64,000 nucleotides of DNA from Pseudomonas sediminis (GTDB lineage Bacteria; Pseudomonadota; Gammaproteobacteria; Pseudomonadales; Pseudomonadaceae): the NCBI RefSeq assembly GCF_039555755.1, contig NZ_CP154631.1:558001-622000 (forward strand). Direction: 5' to 3'. Position numbers and translations under genes: made by a program. The notes beneath the pieces are model-generated. The model saw only the letters and a list, made by a program, of their open reading frames with translations, made no database searches and was not told where the DNA came from. Shown here piece by piece: positions 38,870-48,153 of the stretch. How positions within the stretch are numbered: the stretch's first letter is position 1; each line of letters begins with the position of its first letter.

Positions 38870-38944
38870 AGGGGCGTCGCCAAGCGGTAAGGCACCAGGT
38901 TTTGATCCTGGCATGCGTTGGTTCGAATCCAGCCGCCCCTGCCA
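38870..38944 (+). tRNA. tRNA-Gln (TTG), second copy
   Basis: Identical over all 75 nt to the copy at 38739-38813, with a 56-bp spacer between them. Both would be made from one transcript. It ends 46 bp before the prs start. Confidence 0.97.
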
Positions 38945-38990
38945 TTTTCCATACCCATCCAGGTATACCCCCAGCCGGCAGGTACTGCGC

Positions 38991-39932
38991 GTGTCCAAGA
39001 TGATGGTCTTCACGGGGAACGCAAACCCCGATCTGGCGCGACGGATCGTTCGTCAGCTGCACATTCCCCTCGGCGATGCGTCGGTCGGTAAGTTCTCCGA
39101 CGGCGAAATCATGATCGAAATCAACGAAAACGTCCGCGGTAAAGACGTCTTCCTGATTCAGCCGACCTGTGCACCCACCAACGATAACCTGATGGAACTG
39201 GTCGTGATGGCTGATGCCTTCCGCCGTTCCTCGGCGACTCGCATCACCGCAGTCATCCCCTACTTCGGCTACGCCCGTCAGGATCGCCGCCCGCGTTCTG
39301 CACGTGTGGCGATCAGCGCCAAGGTAGTGGCCGACATGCTCACCGTGGTCGGTATCGACCGCGTGCTGACCGTCGACCTGCACGCTGACCAGATCCAGGG
39401 CTTCTTCGACATTCCGGTGGACAACATCTACGGCTCCCCGGTCCTGGTCGACGACATCGAAGACCAGCGCTTCGACAACCTGATGATCGTCTCCCCCGAT
39501 ATCGGCGGCGTCGTTCGTGCCCGCGCCGTGGCCAAGAGCCTGGGCGTCGACCTGGCGATCATCGACAAGCGTCGTGAGAAAGCCAACCAGTCCGAAGTGA
39601 TGCACATCATCGGTGACGTCGAAGGCCGTACCTGCATCCTCGTCGACGACATGGTCGACACCGCCGGTACCCTGTGCCACGCCGCCAAAGCGCTGAAAGA
39701 GCGCGGTGCCGCCAAGGTCTACGCCTACTGCACCCACCCGGTGCTGTCCGGCCGCGCCATCGAGAACATTGAAAATTCGTCGCTGGACGAGCTGGTGGTC
39801 ACCAACACCATCCCGCTGTCCGCTGCAGCGCAGTCTTGCTCGCGTATTCGCCAGCTCGACATCGCCCCGGTCGTCGCCGAAGCGGTTCGCCGCATCAGCA
39901 ATGAAGAATCGATCAGCGCGATGTTCCGCTAA
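38991..39932 (+). CDS. prs: ribose-phosphate pyrophosphokinase
   Basis: Makes PRPP from ribose 5-phosphate and ATP for purine, pyrimidine, histidine, tryptophan and NAD synthesis. The 313-residue enzyme is full length: [40 protein letters not shown] with the flexible catalytic loop, [11 protein letters not shown] (metal-binding) and the PRPP loop [21 protein letters not shown] choose the GTG at 38991 (VSKMMVF), as in Pseudomonas relatives; ATG codons at 39000 and 39003 lack a ribosome site at the right distance. A terminator follows the stop. Confidence 0.97.
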   Translation: MSKMMVFTGNANPDLARRIVRQLHIPLGDASVGKFSDGEIMIEINENVRGKDVFLIQPTCAPTNDNLMELVVMADAFRRSSATRITAVIPYFGYARQDRRPRSARVAISAKVVADMLTVVGIDRVLTVDLHADQIQGFFDIPVDNIYGSPVLVDDIEDQRFDNLMIVSPDIGGVVRARAVAKSLGVDLAIIDKRREKANQSEVMHIIGDVEGRTCILVDDMVDTAGTLCHAAKALKERGAAKVYAYCTHPVLSGRAIENIENSSLDELVVTNTIPLSAAAQSCSRIRQLDIAPVVAEAVRRISNEESISAMFR

Positions 39933-39952
39933 GGAACCCGCTGACGTTAAGC

Positions 39953-39976
39953 GCCCCGCCTCGTGCGGGGCTTTTT
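39953..39976 (+). terminator. rho-independent terminator after prs
   Basis: Stem GCCCCGC / GCGGGGC with loop CTCGT, then TTTTT. It separates prs from rplY. Confidence 0.9.
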
Positions 39977-40037
39977 GCCCTACCGCCCGAGGCTGGTCGC
40001 AAGCCACAAGGCGGTTTGGTTATTTTGGAGAAGTGAA

Positions 40038-40652
40038 ATGACTGTTGAATTTGCCCTGAATGCCGAAGTGCGTTCCGACCTGGGGAAAGGTGCGAGCCGC
40101 CGCCTGCGTCGTAACGTGTCCATGGTGCCTGCCGTGATCTACGGTGGCGACAAAGCCCCGCAATCCATCAGCCTGCTGGCCAAAGACCTGGCCAAGCTGC
40201 TGGAAAACGAAGCTGCCTTCAGCCACGTCCTGAGCCTGGACGTTGCCGGCACCAAAGAAAACGTACTGATCAAAGCCCTGCAGCGCCACCCGGCCAAAGG
40301 CTTCGTTCTGCACGCTGACTTCCAGCGCGTCGTTGCCGGCCAGAAACTGACCGCCCACGTACCGCTGCACTTCATCAACGAAGCCAGCTCCGTTGGCGTC
40401 AAGCAAGGCGGCGGCGAAGTTCTGCACGCCCTGAACGAAGTCGAAGTTTCCTGCCTGCCGAAAGACCTGCCGGAATTCATCGAAGTCGACATGGCTGCAG
40501 TCGCTGTTGACCAGACCGTTCACCTGTCCGACATCAAGCTGCCGAAAGGCGTTGAGCTGGTTGCTCTGGCCCACGGCAGTGACCTGCCGGTAGCCAGCAT
40601 CCATCTGCCGCGCGTTCGTGAAGAAGCTGCCGGCGAAGGCGCTGCCGAGTAA
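40038..40652 (+). CDS. rplY: 50S ribosomal protein L25 (Ctc form)
   Basis: Binds 5S rRNA; the long form has an extra C-terminal TL5/Ctc domain. The 204-residue protein starts [20 protein letters not shown], has [20 protein letters not shown] in the rRNA-binding domain and [20 protein letters not shown] with FIEVDM in the second. The ATG is preceded by TTGGAGAAGTGAA, an excellent ribosome site; the frame is open upstream over the prs terminator but not coding. pth follows at 60 bp, as usual in Pseudomonas. Confidence 0.97.
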   Translation: MTVEFALNAEVRSDLGKGASRRLRRNVSMVPAVIYGGDKAPQSISLLAKDLAKLLENEAAFSHVLSLDVAGTKENVLIKALQRHPAKGFVLHADFQRVVAGQKLTAHVPLHFINEASSVGVKQGGGEVLHALNEVEVSCLPKDLPEFIEVDMAAVAVDQTVHLSDIKLPKGVELVALAHGSDLPVASIHLPRVREEAAGEGAAE

Positions 40653-40712
40653 TCGTCAGCAGCTGGCCCGGCATGCGATCACGCCGGGCCATGTTCACGA
40701 AAGGGCTCCTGT

Positions 40713-41303
40713 ATGACTGCCGTACAACTGATCGTTGGCCTGGGTAACCCGGGCCCCGAATACGACCAGACCCGGCACAATGCAGGGGCCCTTTTCGTTG
40801 AGCGCGTGGCCGCCAGCCAGCGCGCCAACCTCTCCGTAGATCGCAAATATTTCGGCCTGGTGGGCAAATTCGTCCATCAGGGGCGCGAAGTTCGTCTGCT
40901 TATCCCCACCACCTACATGAACCGCAGCGGCCAGTCCGTGGCGGCCTTGGCCAATTTCTTCAAGCTCAAGCCTGAAGAGATCCTGGTGGCTCACGACGAA
41001 CTCGACATGCCTCCCGGCGTCGCCAAGCTCAAGCAGGGCGGCGGCCACGGCGGGCATAACGGCCTGCGCGACATCATCGCCCAGCTCGGTAACCAGAATA
41101 ACTTTCATCGCCTGCGGCTCGGCATCGGCCACCCGGGGCACGCCAGCCTGGTCTCCGGCTACGTGCTCGGACGCGCCCCACGCAGCGAACAGGAACTGCT
41201 CGAGCAGAGCATCGACTTCGCCTTGGACGTCCTGCCGGAAATACTCGCCGGCGACTGGACCGTGGCCATGCGCAAACTGCATAGCCAGAAGGCCACCAAG
41301 TAA
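40713..41303 (+). CDS. pth: peptidyl-tRNA hydrolase
   Basis: Releases tRNA from dropped-off peptidyl-tRNA. The 196-residue enzyme is full length: [20 protein letters not shown] with the catalytic His and Asn, [12 protein letters not shown], and [20 protein letters not shown] followed by [10 protein letters not shown]. The ATG follows GAAAGGGCTCCTGT. It is in the rplY-pth-ychF series, 25 bp before ychF. Confidence 0.97.
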   Translation: MTAVQLIVGLGNPGPEYDQTRHNAGALFVERVAASQRANLSVDRKYFGLVGKFVHQGREVRLLIPTTYMNRSGQSVAALANFFKLKPEEILVAHDELDMPPGVAKLKQGGGHGGHNGLRDIIAQLGNQNNFHRLRLGIGHPGHASLVSGYVLGRAPRSEQELLEQSIDFALDVLPEILAGDWTVAMRKLHSQKATK

Positions 41304-41328
41304 CCACCTTTCCCCCGAGGGACACACC

Positions 41329-42429
41329 ATGGGATTCAACTGCGGCATCGTCGGCCTGCCCAACGTCGGCAAGTCCACCCTGTTCAACGCCCTCACCAAG
41401 TCCGGCATCGCCGCAGAAAACTTCCCCTTCTGCACCATCGAGCCGAACAGCGGCATCGTGCCCATGCCCGACCCGCGCCTGGATGCCCTGGCCGAGATCG
41501 TCAAGCCCGAGAAGGTCATCCCCACCACCATGGAATTCGTCGACATCGCCGGCCTGGTAGCGGGCGCGTCGAAAGGTGAAGGCCTGGGCAACAAGTTCCT
41601 CGCCAACATCCGCGAGACCGACGCCATCGCCCACGTGGTGCGCTGCTTCGAAGACGAGAACGTCATCCACGTGGCCAACAGCGTCGACCCCAAGCGCGAC
41701 ATCGAGATCATCGACCTCGAACTGATCATGGCCGACCTCGACAGCTGCGAGAAGCAACTGCAGCGCGTAGCTCGTACCGCCAAGGGTGGCGACAAGGAAT
41801 CCGTGGCGCAAAAGGCCCTGCTGGAAAAGCTCATCCCCCACCTCACCGAAGGCAAGCCGGCGCGCAGCCTGCTCAAAGACCTGGGTGACGACGAGAAGCG
41901 CCTGGCCAAGACCTTCCACCTGCTCACCACCAAGCCGGTGATGTACATCGCCAACGTCGCCGAAGACGGCTTCGAGAACAACCCGCACCTCGACGTGGTG
42001 CAAGCCATCGCCGACGCAGAAGGCGCCATCGTCGTGCCGGTGTGCAACAAGATCGAAGCCGAGATCGCCGAACTGGACGATCTCGAAGAAATGCAGATGT
42101 TCCTCGAAACCATGGGCATGGAAGAGCCGGGCCTGAACCGCGTGATCCGCGCCGGTTACTCGCTGCTCAACCTGCAGACCTACTTCACCGCTGGCGTGAA
42201 GGAAGTGCGTGCCTGGACCGTCAAAGTCGGCGCCACCGCCCCGCAGTCAGCTGCTGCGATCCACACCGACTTCGAAAAAGGCTTCATCCGCGCCGAAGTC
42301 ATCGCCTACGACGACTTCATCCAGTACAAGGGCGAAGCCGGCGCCAAGGAAGCCGGCAAATGGCGCCTGGAAGGCAAGGACTACATCATCAAAGACGGCG
42401 ACGTGATGCACTTCCGCTTTAACGTTTGA
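41329..42429 (+). CDS. ychF: redox-regulated ATPase YchF (Obg-like)
   Basis: A 366-residue P-loop NTPase of the OLA1/YchF group that prefers ATP over GTP and binds ribosomes. G1: [20 protein letters not shown]; the [20 protein letters not shown] segment follows; the NKIEAE specificity loop departs from the usual NKxD, as in this family. The C-terminal TGS domain ends [12 protein letters not shown]. In relatives it is controlled by redox state and blocks catalase. A terminator follows, then the island remnant at the tRNA-Met. Confidence 0.97.
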   Translation: MGFNCGIVGLPNVGKSTLFNALTKSGIAAENFPFCTIEPNSGIVPMPDPRLDALAEIVKPEKVIPTTMEFVDIAGLVAGASKGEGLGNKFLANIRETDAIAHVVRCFEDENVIHVANSVDPKRDIEIIDLELIMADLDSCEKQLQRVARTAKGGDKESVAQKALLEKLIPHLTEGKPARSLLKDLGDDEKRLAKTFHLLTTKPVMYIANVAEDGFENNPHLDVVQAIADAEGAIVVPVCNKIEAEIAELDDLEEMQMFLETMGMEEPGLNRVIRAGYSLLNLQTYFTAGVKEVRAWTVKVGATAPQSAAAIHTDFEKGFIRAEVIAYDDFIQYKGEAGAKEAGKWRLEGKDYIIKDGDVMHFRFNV

Positions 42430-42453
42430 TCGTTGTAGGCAGTGCATAAACAG

Positions 42454-42476
42454 AACCCCGCAAAAGCGGGGTTTTT
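42454..42476 (+). terminator. rho-independent terminator after ychF
   Basis: Stem AACCCCGC / GCGGGGTT, loop AAAA, followed by a run of T. It closes the rplY-pth-ychF transcript. Between it and the IS end at 42561 there are 84 bp with no gene. Confidence 0.92.
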
Positions 42477-42516
42477 TGTTTTTGGGGTGGGAAATTGTTG
42501 GGTTGGGGGGCGAGCT

Positions 42517-42530
42517 GGGATTATGAATCC
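42517..42530. other. possible outer attachment-site remnant of the tRNA-Met island
   Basis: GGGATTATGAATCC shares the nine bases ATTATGAAT with the anticodon loop region of the tRNA-Met gene (46305-46313). The neighbouring stretch, read on the minus strand as GGTTCGTAGCGGATTCATAA, resembles a tRNA D-arm to anticodon region. Because ychF and tRNA-Met are expected neighbours, it may be the second att copy. The match is short. Confidence 0.3.
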
Positions 42531-42781
42531 GCTACGAACCGCCCCGCTAAGCCAGATAGCTGTTGGCGCTGATGGAAAATTGACCCACCCTGCCGATTGA
42601 AATTTGACCCAGGGCGGATTGCTGATTTTGTTACCAGCAACTGTGGATAAGTCTACCAGCGCAGCTGCTTTTGAACCCACTCCCTCGCTGTCCCAGTTCA
42701 GCTGTTGAAGACCTGCCACATGCAGCCATGCAGCAGGCCGTCGTCACCATGAAATCAGAACGACTCATCGTCCTCCGGTTC

Positions 42782-43558
42782 CTAGCCGCCCTTACGCTTT
42801 CGCTCCCGTGATTTGATCTTGGCCTGGGCCGCCAAGCTACTGTGTTGCAGGCGATAGGACTCGTTACCGGTTTCGACGATGTGGCAGTGGTGGGTCAGCC
42901 GATCCAGCAGGGCGGTGGTCATCTTGGCGTCGCCGAACACGCTCGACCATTCGGCGAAGCTCAGGTTGGTGGTGATCACCACGCTGGTGTGTTCGTACAG
43001 CTTGGACAGCAGGTGAAACAGCAACGCACCGCCAGCCTGGCTGAACGGCAGATAACCCAGTTCGTCGAGGATGACCAGATCCATGCGCAGCAGTGCCTGG
43101 GCGATCCGCCCGGCTTTGCCGTCGTGTTTTTCGCGCTCCAGCAGATTGACCAGATCGACCGTGGAGTAGAAGCGCACGCGCTTGCCATGCCGGGTGATGC
43201 CGGACACGGCCAGCGCGGTGGCTAGGTGGGTTTTACCGGTGCCTGGCCCACCGATCAGCACCACGTTCTGCGCGGTGTCGGTAAAGGCCAGGCTGGCCAG
43301 CTCGCTGATCAGGCGTGCGTCGGCGCTAGAGGCGTTGAAATCGAAGCTGGCCAGATCGCGGTGCATCGGCAGCTTGGCCATGTTCATCTGGTGGCTCACC
43401 GAGCGCATGGCGCGATCTGTGTGCTCTTGTTCCAGCAGGTGTTCGAGCAGCCACTTGGACGAGGCTGTGTTCGACTCACCCTGTGCAGTTAACTCCGCCC
43501 AGGCCGTGGCCATGCCGTGCAGGCGCAGCTCCTTGAGTTCCGCCATCAAATCACGCAT
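42782..43558 (-). CDS. istB: IS21 helper ATPase IstB
   Basis: A 258-residue AAA+ ATPase that assists IstA in choosing and capturing target DNA. Walker A is [20 protein letters not shown]; Walker B is [36 protein letters not shown] follows as sensor segment. ATG at 43558 overlaps the end of istA by 8 bp, as usual in this family. Full length with a basic tail ([12 protein letters not shown]). Confidence 0.95.
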   Translation of the reverse strand: MRDLMAELKELRLHGMATAWAELTAQGESNTASSKWLLEHLLEQEHTDRAMRSVSHQMNMAKLPMHRDLASFDFNASSADARLISELASLAFTDTAQNVVLIGGPGTGKTHLATALAVSGITRHGKRVRFYSTVDLVNLLEREKHDGKAGRIAQALLRMDLVILDELGYLPFSQAGGALLFHLLSKLYEHTSVVITTNLSFAEWSSVFGDAKMTTALLDRLTHHCHIVETGNESYRLQHSSLAAQAKIKSRERKRKGG

Positions 43559-45059
43559 GACCGACCTCCTCGGCCTGGCCACGCAGGCGGTCGTAGCGCG
43601 CCGTGTTAGCGACGGGGGCTTCCTTGAGCGACAAGTGGGTTTCGACGCTGGGTGGTGGTTCGGTCGCGGCCAGGCGCGCCACGACATTGAGGATGTGTTC
43701 GGCGCTCAGGCTGCCGCTTTCCAGTACCAGCTCAACAGCCACCAACACCGCATCGAGCCCGGCGACCGGTACGGCAGCCAGAACTTGCGCCATGATCCGG
43801 TCACCGCCGGCATGACGCCCCAGACCGTGCTTAAGTTGACGCAGCGGCGCCGGCAGATCAGCAAAGGGCGCGCCGTTGCGCAGCGCACCGGGCTTGCGTT
43901 CGATCAGCGGGAGGTAGTGCTGCCAGTCATAGCTGACCTGGTCGCGATCCAGCAAGCGGACATGGCTGGCGATCAGCGCGTCGTCAGCCACCACCTCGAT
44001 TCGCGTCGGATACAAACGGCTGCTGACCCACTTACCCGCGTACTCACACGGCACCGAGTAGCGGTTGCGCCCGACGCTGACCAGGCAGGTGCTGGAGACC
44101 CGCGCAGGCCGCTCGACGTAACCGTCGAATGGCGCTGGCACAGGCATCAGTTCAGCGCGCTCCAACTCAAGCACTTCGGCCACACTCAGCCCGCTGTATT
44201 GAGGGTGCGTCAGCTCGTTCCAAAGCGCGCGGCAGCGCTGGCCCAGCCAGGCATTGAGTTCCTCGAAGGAGTGAAACTGACAGTCCTGGGCGTCTAGCCA
44301 GATACGCCTGCGGCTGTCTTGCACGTTCTTTTCAACGATGCCCTTTTCCCAACCAGCGGCGACGTTGCAGAAGTCCGGATCGAACAGGTAATGCGCGCAC
44401 ATCACCGCAAAGCGTGCATTCACCGCCCGGCCTTTGCCCTTATTGACCTTGTCGACGGCGGTCTTCATGTTGTCGTAGATGCCCCGGCGCGGCACGCCGC
44501 CCAAGGCGCCGAACGAGCGTGTATGGGCGTCAAATAACATCTCATGGCCCTGGCTCGGATACGCCACAAGCCAGAACGCACGGCTGGCACACAGCTTCAG
44601 ATGTGCCACCTGCATACGCCGGTAAATGCCGCCGACCAGCAAGCCTTCCTCGCTCCAGTCAAACTGAAACGCCTCGCCAAGAGCAAAGGTCAGCGGCACA
44701 AAGGCCTGCGACGCCTTGCCCTGTCCCCCTCGCCAGGCACGGATAAACGCGGTGAGCTGGCTGTAGCCACCGTCATAACCATCGGCTTTGATTTGCGCCA
44801 ACAGCGCCTTGGCACTGCGCCGCTGTTGCTTGGGGCGCAGCGAATCGGCTTTTAGCGCCTGCTCTAGCGTGGCGTGAAAAGGGCTGAGTTTGTTAAAGAT
44901 CGCGCGGCGTTGGTACACCGGCTGCTTGGCCTCAGGTGCTCTGACCCACTTGCGAATCGTGTTGCGCGCCAGCCCGGTGCGCTTGGCTATCTCATGCAGC
45001 GACAGCTTGTCGCGGAAATACATCCGCCGAATTTTGCCCATCATTTCCATACTGATCAC
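43551..45059 (-). CDS. istA: IS21 transposase IstA
   Basis: A 502-residue DDE transposase. The N-terminal helix-turn-helix is [20 protein letters not shown]; the catalytic core includes [15 protein letters not shown] (first Asp), [14 protein letters not shown] (second Asp) and [11 protein letters not shown] (Glu). The C-terminal DNA-binding barrel has [20 protein letters not shown]. It appears intact, so the element may still move. Low-level alternative starts (ATG 45059, 45050) are close together. Confidence 0.94.
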   Translation of the reverse strand: MISMEMMGKIRRMYFRDKLSLHEIAKRTGLARNTIRKWVRAPEAKQPVYQRRAIFNKLSPFHATLEQALKADSLRPKQQRRSAKALLAQIKADGYDGGYSQLTAFIRAWRGGQGKASQAFVPLTFALGEAFQFDWSEEGLLVGGIYRRMQVAHLKLCASRAFWLVAYPSQGHEMLFDAHTRSFGALGGVPRRGIYDNMKTAVDKVNKGKGRAVNARFAVMCAHYLFDPDFCNVAAGWEKGIVEKNVQDSRRRIWLDAQDCQFHSFEELNAWLGQRCRALWNELTHPQYSGLSVAEVLELERAELMPVPAPFDGYVERPARVSSTCLVSVGRNRYSVPCEYAGKWVSSRLYPTRIEVVADDALIASHVRLLDRDQVSYDWQHYLPLIERKPGALRNGAPFADLPAPLRQLKHGLGRHAGGDRIMAQVLAAVPVAGLDAVLVAVELVLESGSLSAEHILNVVARLAATEPPPSVETHLSLKEAPVANTARYDRLRGQAEEVGHA

Positions 45060-45165
45060 CCTGTGTTCTCCTGCTCAAAAATTGAGCAGAAGCAGTTGAA
45101 CACCTGGGTCAGTTTTCAGTCGGCAGAACAGCCTCTACTGGGTCAGTTTTCGGTCAGCGGCAACA

Positions 45166-46101
45166 GCCAGGGAACAGCAGGGCATAGGCTCCAGTGATCG
45201 GTCGCAGTTCTTCCAGCAGGGCAATGGCTTGGCGGCAGAGTGGCACCAGGTGTTCGCGGCCCTTCTTGCGGCCTTTGCGTTCTACCGGGATCGTCCACAC
45301 CTGTTTGGCAAAGTCGAACTCTGACCACTGGGCTTCGCGTAGCTCGCTGGGGCGGACGGCCAGCAGGGTTAGCAGGCGCAAACCTATTTGCACATCCTTG
45401 GCGTGTGGGTAGGACTGAATTGCCCGGAGCAGCGCGGGCAGCTCGTCCCGGGAGACGTGGGCATAGTTCTCGGCTTTGCCGGAGGAAAGGAACTTGTGTA
45501 TGCCCTCAAGCGGATTGTTCACGGCCCGGCCGGTAACCCTGGCCAGGTCGTACACGTCCTTGCAGTAGGCACGCACCCGGCTCATCTGCTCGAGGATGCC
45601 TTGCTGCTCCATGCCGCGCAGCAGCTCCATCCACTCCATGGACAGGATCTCTGTGTAAGGGCGCTTGCCGAAGGTGGGGAACACATGGCGCTCAAGCGCA
45701 CCCATCACCCTCGCAGCGGTTCCGCTGTCCCATCCACCAAGGCGCGAGGTGTGCCACTCCCGGGCTAGGTGCTCGAACGTGTTGTTGGCAGTCGCCAGTG
45801 CCTCGGCTTTGCGCGCTTGCTTGCTGGCAAGGGGGTTGCGCCCGGCAGACGCATCGGCCTTCAGCTCAGCGGCCTTCTGTCGGGCGAGGGCGCCGCTGAC
45901 TTCCGGGTAACCACCCAACCCCAACCATGACCATTTGCCGTCCGGTTTCTTGTAGCGCAGCTCCCAGGACTTGCCGCCGTTGGGCTTCACCCTGAAATAC
46001 AGGCCGGCACTGTCCAATTCGCGGTAGGCAGCTGCCTCCGACTCGAGGCTGGCCAGCGTGGTATCTGCCAGGGGGCGGCGCTTGATCTCCGAACGCTTCA
46101 T
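45166..46101 (-). pseudogene. P4-type tyrosine integrase, 3' end cut off by IS21
   Basis: The N-terminal 312 residues of a site-specific recombinase of the DUF4102/P4 integrase group: LADTTLASLESEAAAYRELD, GLYFRVKPNGGKSWELRYKK, LGLGGYPEVSGALARQKAAE, and the first catalytic Arg in LLAVRPSELREAQWSEFD. After ALLFPG the frame enters the IS terminal repeat and stops at 45154. The HxxR box and the tyrosine nucleophile are missing, so it is inactive. Sequence resembling the lost 3' part is not found on the other side of the IS. It starts 167 bp from the 3' end of tRNA-Met, the normal place for the integrase of a tRNA-borne island. Confidence 0.9.
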
Positions 46102-46201
46102 TGTGTGTATGCCTCGAGTTCAACTTTTGTCGAAGCATACACAGGGGCATACACGGCGGGAAGGGCTAGGGGTAGATAAGTAGATACAGACAGAGACAAG
46201 A

Positions 46202-46222
46202 AAGCCCGCACAGGGCGGGCTT
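46202..46222. terminator. terminator between integrase remnant and tRNA-Met
   Basis: Stem AAGCCCGC / GCGGGCTT with a 5-base loop, and T-rich flanks on both strands. It lies 46 bp beyond the 3' end of the minus-strand tRNA-Met and probably ends its transcript. Confidence 0.75.
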
Positions 46223-46267
46223 CTTGGGGTGTTTCGTAGACTGCTGTAGACAGCTAGAAGGAGGATA

Positions 46268-46344
46268 TGGTGGCTACACCGGGACTTGAACCTGGGACAT
46301 CAGCATTATGAATGCTGCGCTCTAACCAACTGAGCTATGTAGCC
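46268..46344 (-). tRNA. tRNA-Met (CAT)
   Basis: 77 nt including CCA on the minus strand: acceptor GGCTACA pairs with TGTAGCC, D arm AGCTCAGTTGGTTAGAGC, anticodon stem-loop CAGCATTCATAATGCTG with CAT, T arm with GTTCAAGTC. The elongator type is suggested by the paired first base and its place after ychF, as in P. aeruginosa. It served as integration site for the island whose integrase remains at 45166-46101. Confidence 0.95.
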
Positions 46345-46585
46345 AACGGCGCGCATTGTCCGCGTCTCGCCTATCGCTGTCAACCCCAGATCATCGATAA
46401 ATTTACGTTTTATCAAGCGGTTAGGCTTCGCGGGTGGCGACTCGCTGAATCGCTCGTTTCTGAGCCTGCGGCTCGCCCCTCAACCGCTTAGACGGTGCTT
46501 GCGGGGCTGTCGGGCGATGCCGGAAAATCCGCGTCCAGCAGGCTGCAGCGCCGCCGCGCGCTGGCCCATGAACCAGGAGAGCACC

Positions 46586-46795
46586 TTGAGAGCGAGAGAC
46601 GACTTCGACGATCTGCGGGCGGAGCGTGATATGCCGACGCATTACCGCAACGAACCCAACCGCCATGCCGGGCTGTGGAAGCAGATCGCTATTGGCATCG
46701 TCGTCGGCTACAGCGTGTTGGGCATCCTCAGCGCGGTTGCCTGGATGCTTGTCGCCCAGGTTGCGCTGAGTGGTATGTCGATCACCCTGCCTTAA
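46586..46795 (+). CDS. small single-membrane-helix protein, unknown
   Basis: About 69 residues: a charged N-terminus (RARDDFDDLRAERDMPTHYR) then one long hydrophobic helix (IAIGIVVGYSVLGILSAVAW, MLVAQVAL). I prefer the TTG at 46586 because AGGAG lies six bases upstream; ATG 46568 has no ribosome site, and ATG 46631 (54 residues, GGAGCGTGAT upstream) is a fair alternative. No family is recognised. Its stop overlaps that of the convergent Excalibur protein gene. Confidence 0.6.
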   Translation: MRARDDFDDLRAERDMPTHYRNEPNRHAGLWKQIAIGIVVGYSVLGILSAVAWMLVAQVALSGMSITLP

Positions 46796-47148
46796 CGCCC
46801 GCACCATTGCCCTTCACAGGGCACGCCATCGTTGTCGCCGTCCATCTTGGTGTCGGGACAGTTGCGCAGGAAGAAGGTGGCTTCGTCGCAGGAGGTCATC
46901 TGCGAGCAGTGGGTGCGGCCATCGCAGCGATATTGCTTGCTGGCGACCTGGGTTGTAGGTTGGCTGATCGTGGGTGAAGGGCGCAGGCTGTCCAGCGAGA
47001 AGCTGGACGAGCCGGGCTGAGTGACCACCGGGTTGTCCATCACCGAGCCATCGCTGGCGATGTTGCTGATGATCGGGCTGCCAGGCTTGCTCAGGTAGAA
47101 CTGCCAGAAGGCGGCGCCCAGCAGCAGAATGATGATCAGCTTCTTCAT
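46792..47148 (-). CDS. Excalibur-domain exported protein
   Basis: A 118-residue protein with an N-terminal membrane anchor or signal (KKLIIILLLGAAFWQFYLSK), a Ser/Pro-rich linker, and a C-terminal Excalibur calcium-binding motif: YRCDGRTHCSQMTSCDEATF, then NCPDTKMDGDNDGVPCEGQW with the DxDxDGxxCE loop. Six cysteines could form disulphides. In other bacteria this domain is attached to surface or secreted nucleases; here it is nearly alone. The ATG at 47148 is chosen because the signal starts there; upstream in-frame codons are shadow sequence. Confidence 0.85.
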   Translation of the reverse strand: MKKLIIILLLGAAFWQFYLSKPGSPIISNIASDGSVMDNPVVTQPGSSSFSLDSLRPSPTISQPTTQVASKQYRCDGRTHCSQMTSCDEATFFLRNCPDTKMDGDNDGVPCEGQWCGR

Positions 47149-47284
47149 TGCACAGTCCCTTGCCGGTTTCGGTGGTTGCCAGTATTGGCTCGCCGCGCGG
47201 ACAAATCCAGAGCGGAGCATTGGCACTTGCCATCCCCTGCCCGCCTCTTCATCCTGCCCCATTGTTTACCCAGCGAGTCCTGTC

Positions 47285-47449
47285 ATGACGCCCATCCAGA
47301 ATCTCGGCCTGGCGCTATTCGTTGTGCTTTCCATCGGTTTCGCCATCGGCCACAAGACCGAATGCAGCGATGGCCGCGTGGTTGAAACCTATCTCGCCAA
47401 AGGGTTGGCTTCGCAGTTGCTGGGGCATGATCTTTGCCAGCAACCCTGA
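47285..47449 (+). CDS. small exported protein, unknown
   Basis: A 54-residue protein beginning MTPIQNLGLALFVVLSIGFA, a signal or anchor helix, followed by a short polar tail with two cysteines (HKTECSDGRVVETYLAKGLA, GHDLC). The ribosome site is weak. It precedes a small lipoprotein gene by 25 bp on the same strand, so the two may be co-expressed. No family is recognised and coding status rests on frame, composition and the signal-like start. Confidence 0.55.
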   Translation: MTPIQNLGLALFVVLSIGFAIGHKTECSDGRVVETYLAKGLASQLLGHDLCQQP

Positions 47450-47474
47450 ACAACCGTCATTAAGGAATGATGTG

Positions 47475-47921
47475 ATGAAACAGTTCGCCTTGCTTGTCAG
47501 CCTTGGCTTTCTCGGCGCTTGCGCCAATCTGGGTTCGCAGCCACCGGTGCCGGTCACTTCGCCCGTGGTGCAGGCCTTTCGCGATATCTGCCTGCAGACG
47601 GCGCCGAGCTTTGCCGAGGCGCATCGCGTGGCGCGGCAGTATGGCGTCACCGAGATGACCGATATGGGCTTCGCCACCATCGGCTTCAATGCGGACAAGA
47701 GCCTGAGCATTCAGGTGAAGGTCAGCCATGAATGCGTGGTGACCAGTGAGGCGCAGGAGGATGACACCCTGACTCGCCAGTTGCTCAGCGCCGCGGCGAT
47801 CAACGCCGGCACCACGGTGCCGCGCAAGGTACCGGTGAAGCTGATGATCGCTGGGCAGCCGTTCATCCTGATGCACGATCGCGAAGGCGGTGAAGCCTTC
47901 GTGATGCTGAAGCCGGAATGA
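47475..47921 (+). CDS. small lipoprotein-like exported protein, unknown
   Basis: A 148-residue protein with lipobox LGFLGAC (Cys at 16) and a compact mature domain: FRDICLQTAPSFAEAHRVAR, then strands MGFATIGFNADKSLSIQVKV and SHECVVTSEAQEDD. Two cysteines (DICLQ, HECVV) may pair. The Ala/Asp-Cys spacing recalls NMCC-0638-type small lipoproteins, but I cannot confirm a family. ATG at 47475 follows AAGGAATGATGTG. A repeat follows the stop. Confidence 0.75.
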   Translation: MKQFALLVSLGFLGACANLGSQPPVPVTSPVVQAFRDICLQTAPSFAEAHRVARQYGVTEMTDMGFATIGFNADKSLSIQVKVSHECVVTSEAQEDDTLTRQLLSAAAINAGTTVPRKVPVKLMIAGQPFILMHDREGGEAFVMLKPE

Positions 47922-47931
47922 AGGGATCGCC

Positions 47932-48001
47932 GTAGGGCGGATGACGCCTTTTTCATCCGCCGCCGCTGAAAGGTGGATCGGTGAAGCGTGATCCACCCTA
48001 C
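47932..48001. repeat. inverted repeat GTAGGGCGGATGA / TGATCCACCCTAC type
   Basis: Two hairpins, GGCGGATGACGCCTTTTTCA with TCCGCC and GGTGGATCGGTGAAGCGTGA with TCCACC, bounded by GTAGGG and CCCTAC. It is a further member of the GTAG-bounded palindromes of this genome. Confidence 0.75.
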
Positions 48002-48080
48002 GCGGCTGCCATCCTCTCCCCAGAGCCGCGTTCGGCGGGGTGCCGGCAGACTTACGGCGTTTTCAGCCCTCTCCCCCAAC

Positions 48081-48106
48081 CCCTCTCCCATAAATGGGAG
48101 AGGGGA
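48081..48106. repeat. CCCCTCTCCC-family palindrome
   Basis: CCCCTCTCCCAT and ATGGGAGAGGGG flank AA, matching the arcB-arcC palindrome almost base for base. It lies between the lipoprotein gene and the EamA transporter. Confidence 0.85.
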
Positions 48107-48153
48107 GCAAAGCGCGCAGGACCTTGAACGGCATTACGCTGATCGGGGTATTT

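Larger units (their letters stand above)
42561..45165 (-). mobile_element. IS21-family insertion sequence, complete
   Basis: A 2.6-kb element coding for IstA and IstB on the minus strand. Terminal inverted repeats are TGTTGGCGCTGATGGAAAAT (left, from 42561) and the complement of the right end, TGTTGCCGCTGACCGAAAAC (from 45165), both continuing into TGACCCA. Each end has a second inner copy of the TTGACCCA / TGGGTCAGTTTTC motif, typical of the multiple terminal repeats of IS21. No direct target duplication is visible: the bases outside the ends share only GC. The right end cuts an integrase gene. Confidence 0.92.

Noticed and set aside
42381..42719. 112-codon minus-strand frame covering the ychF end, the terminator and the IS left end
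   Set aside because: It reads through a terminator and an IS terminal repeat, so it is a chance frame.
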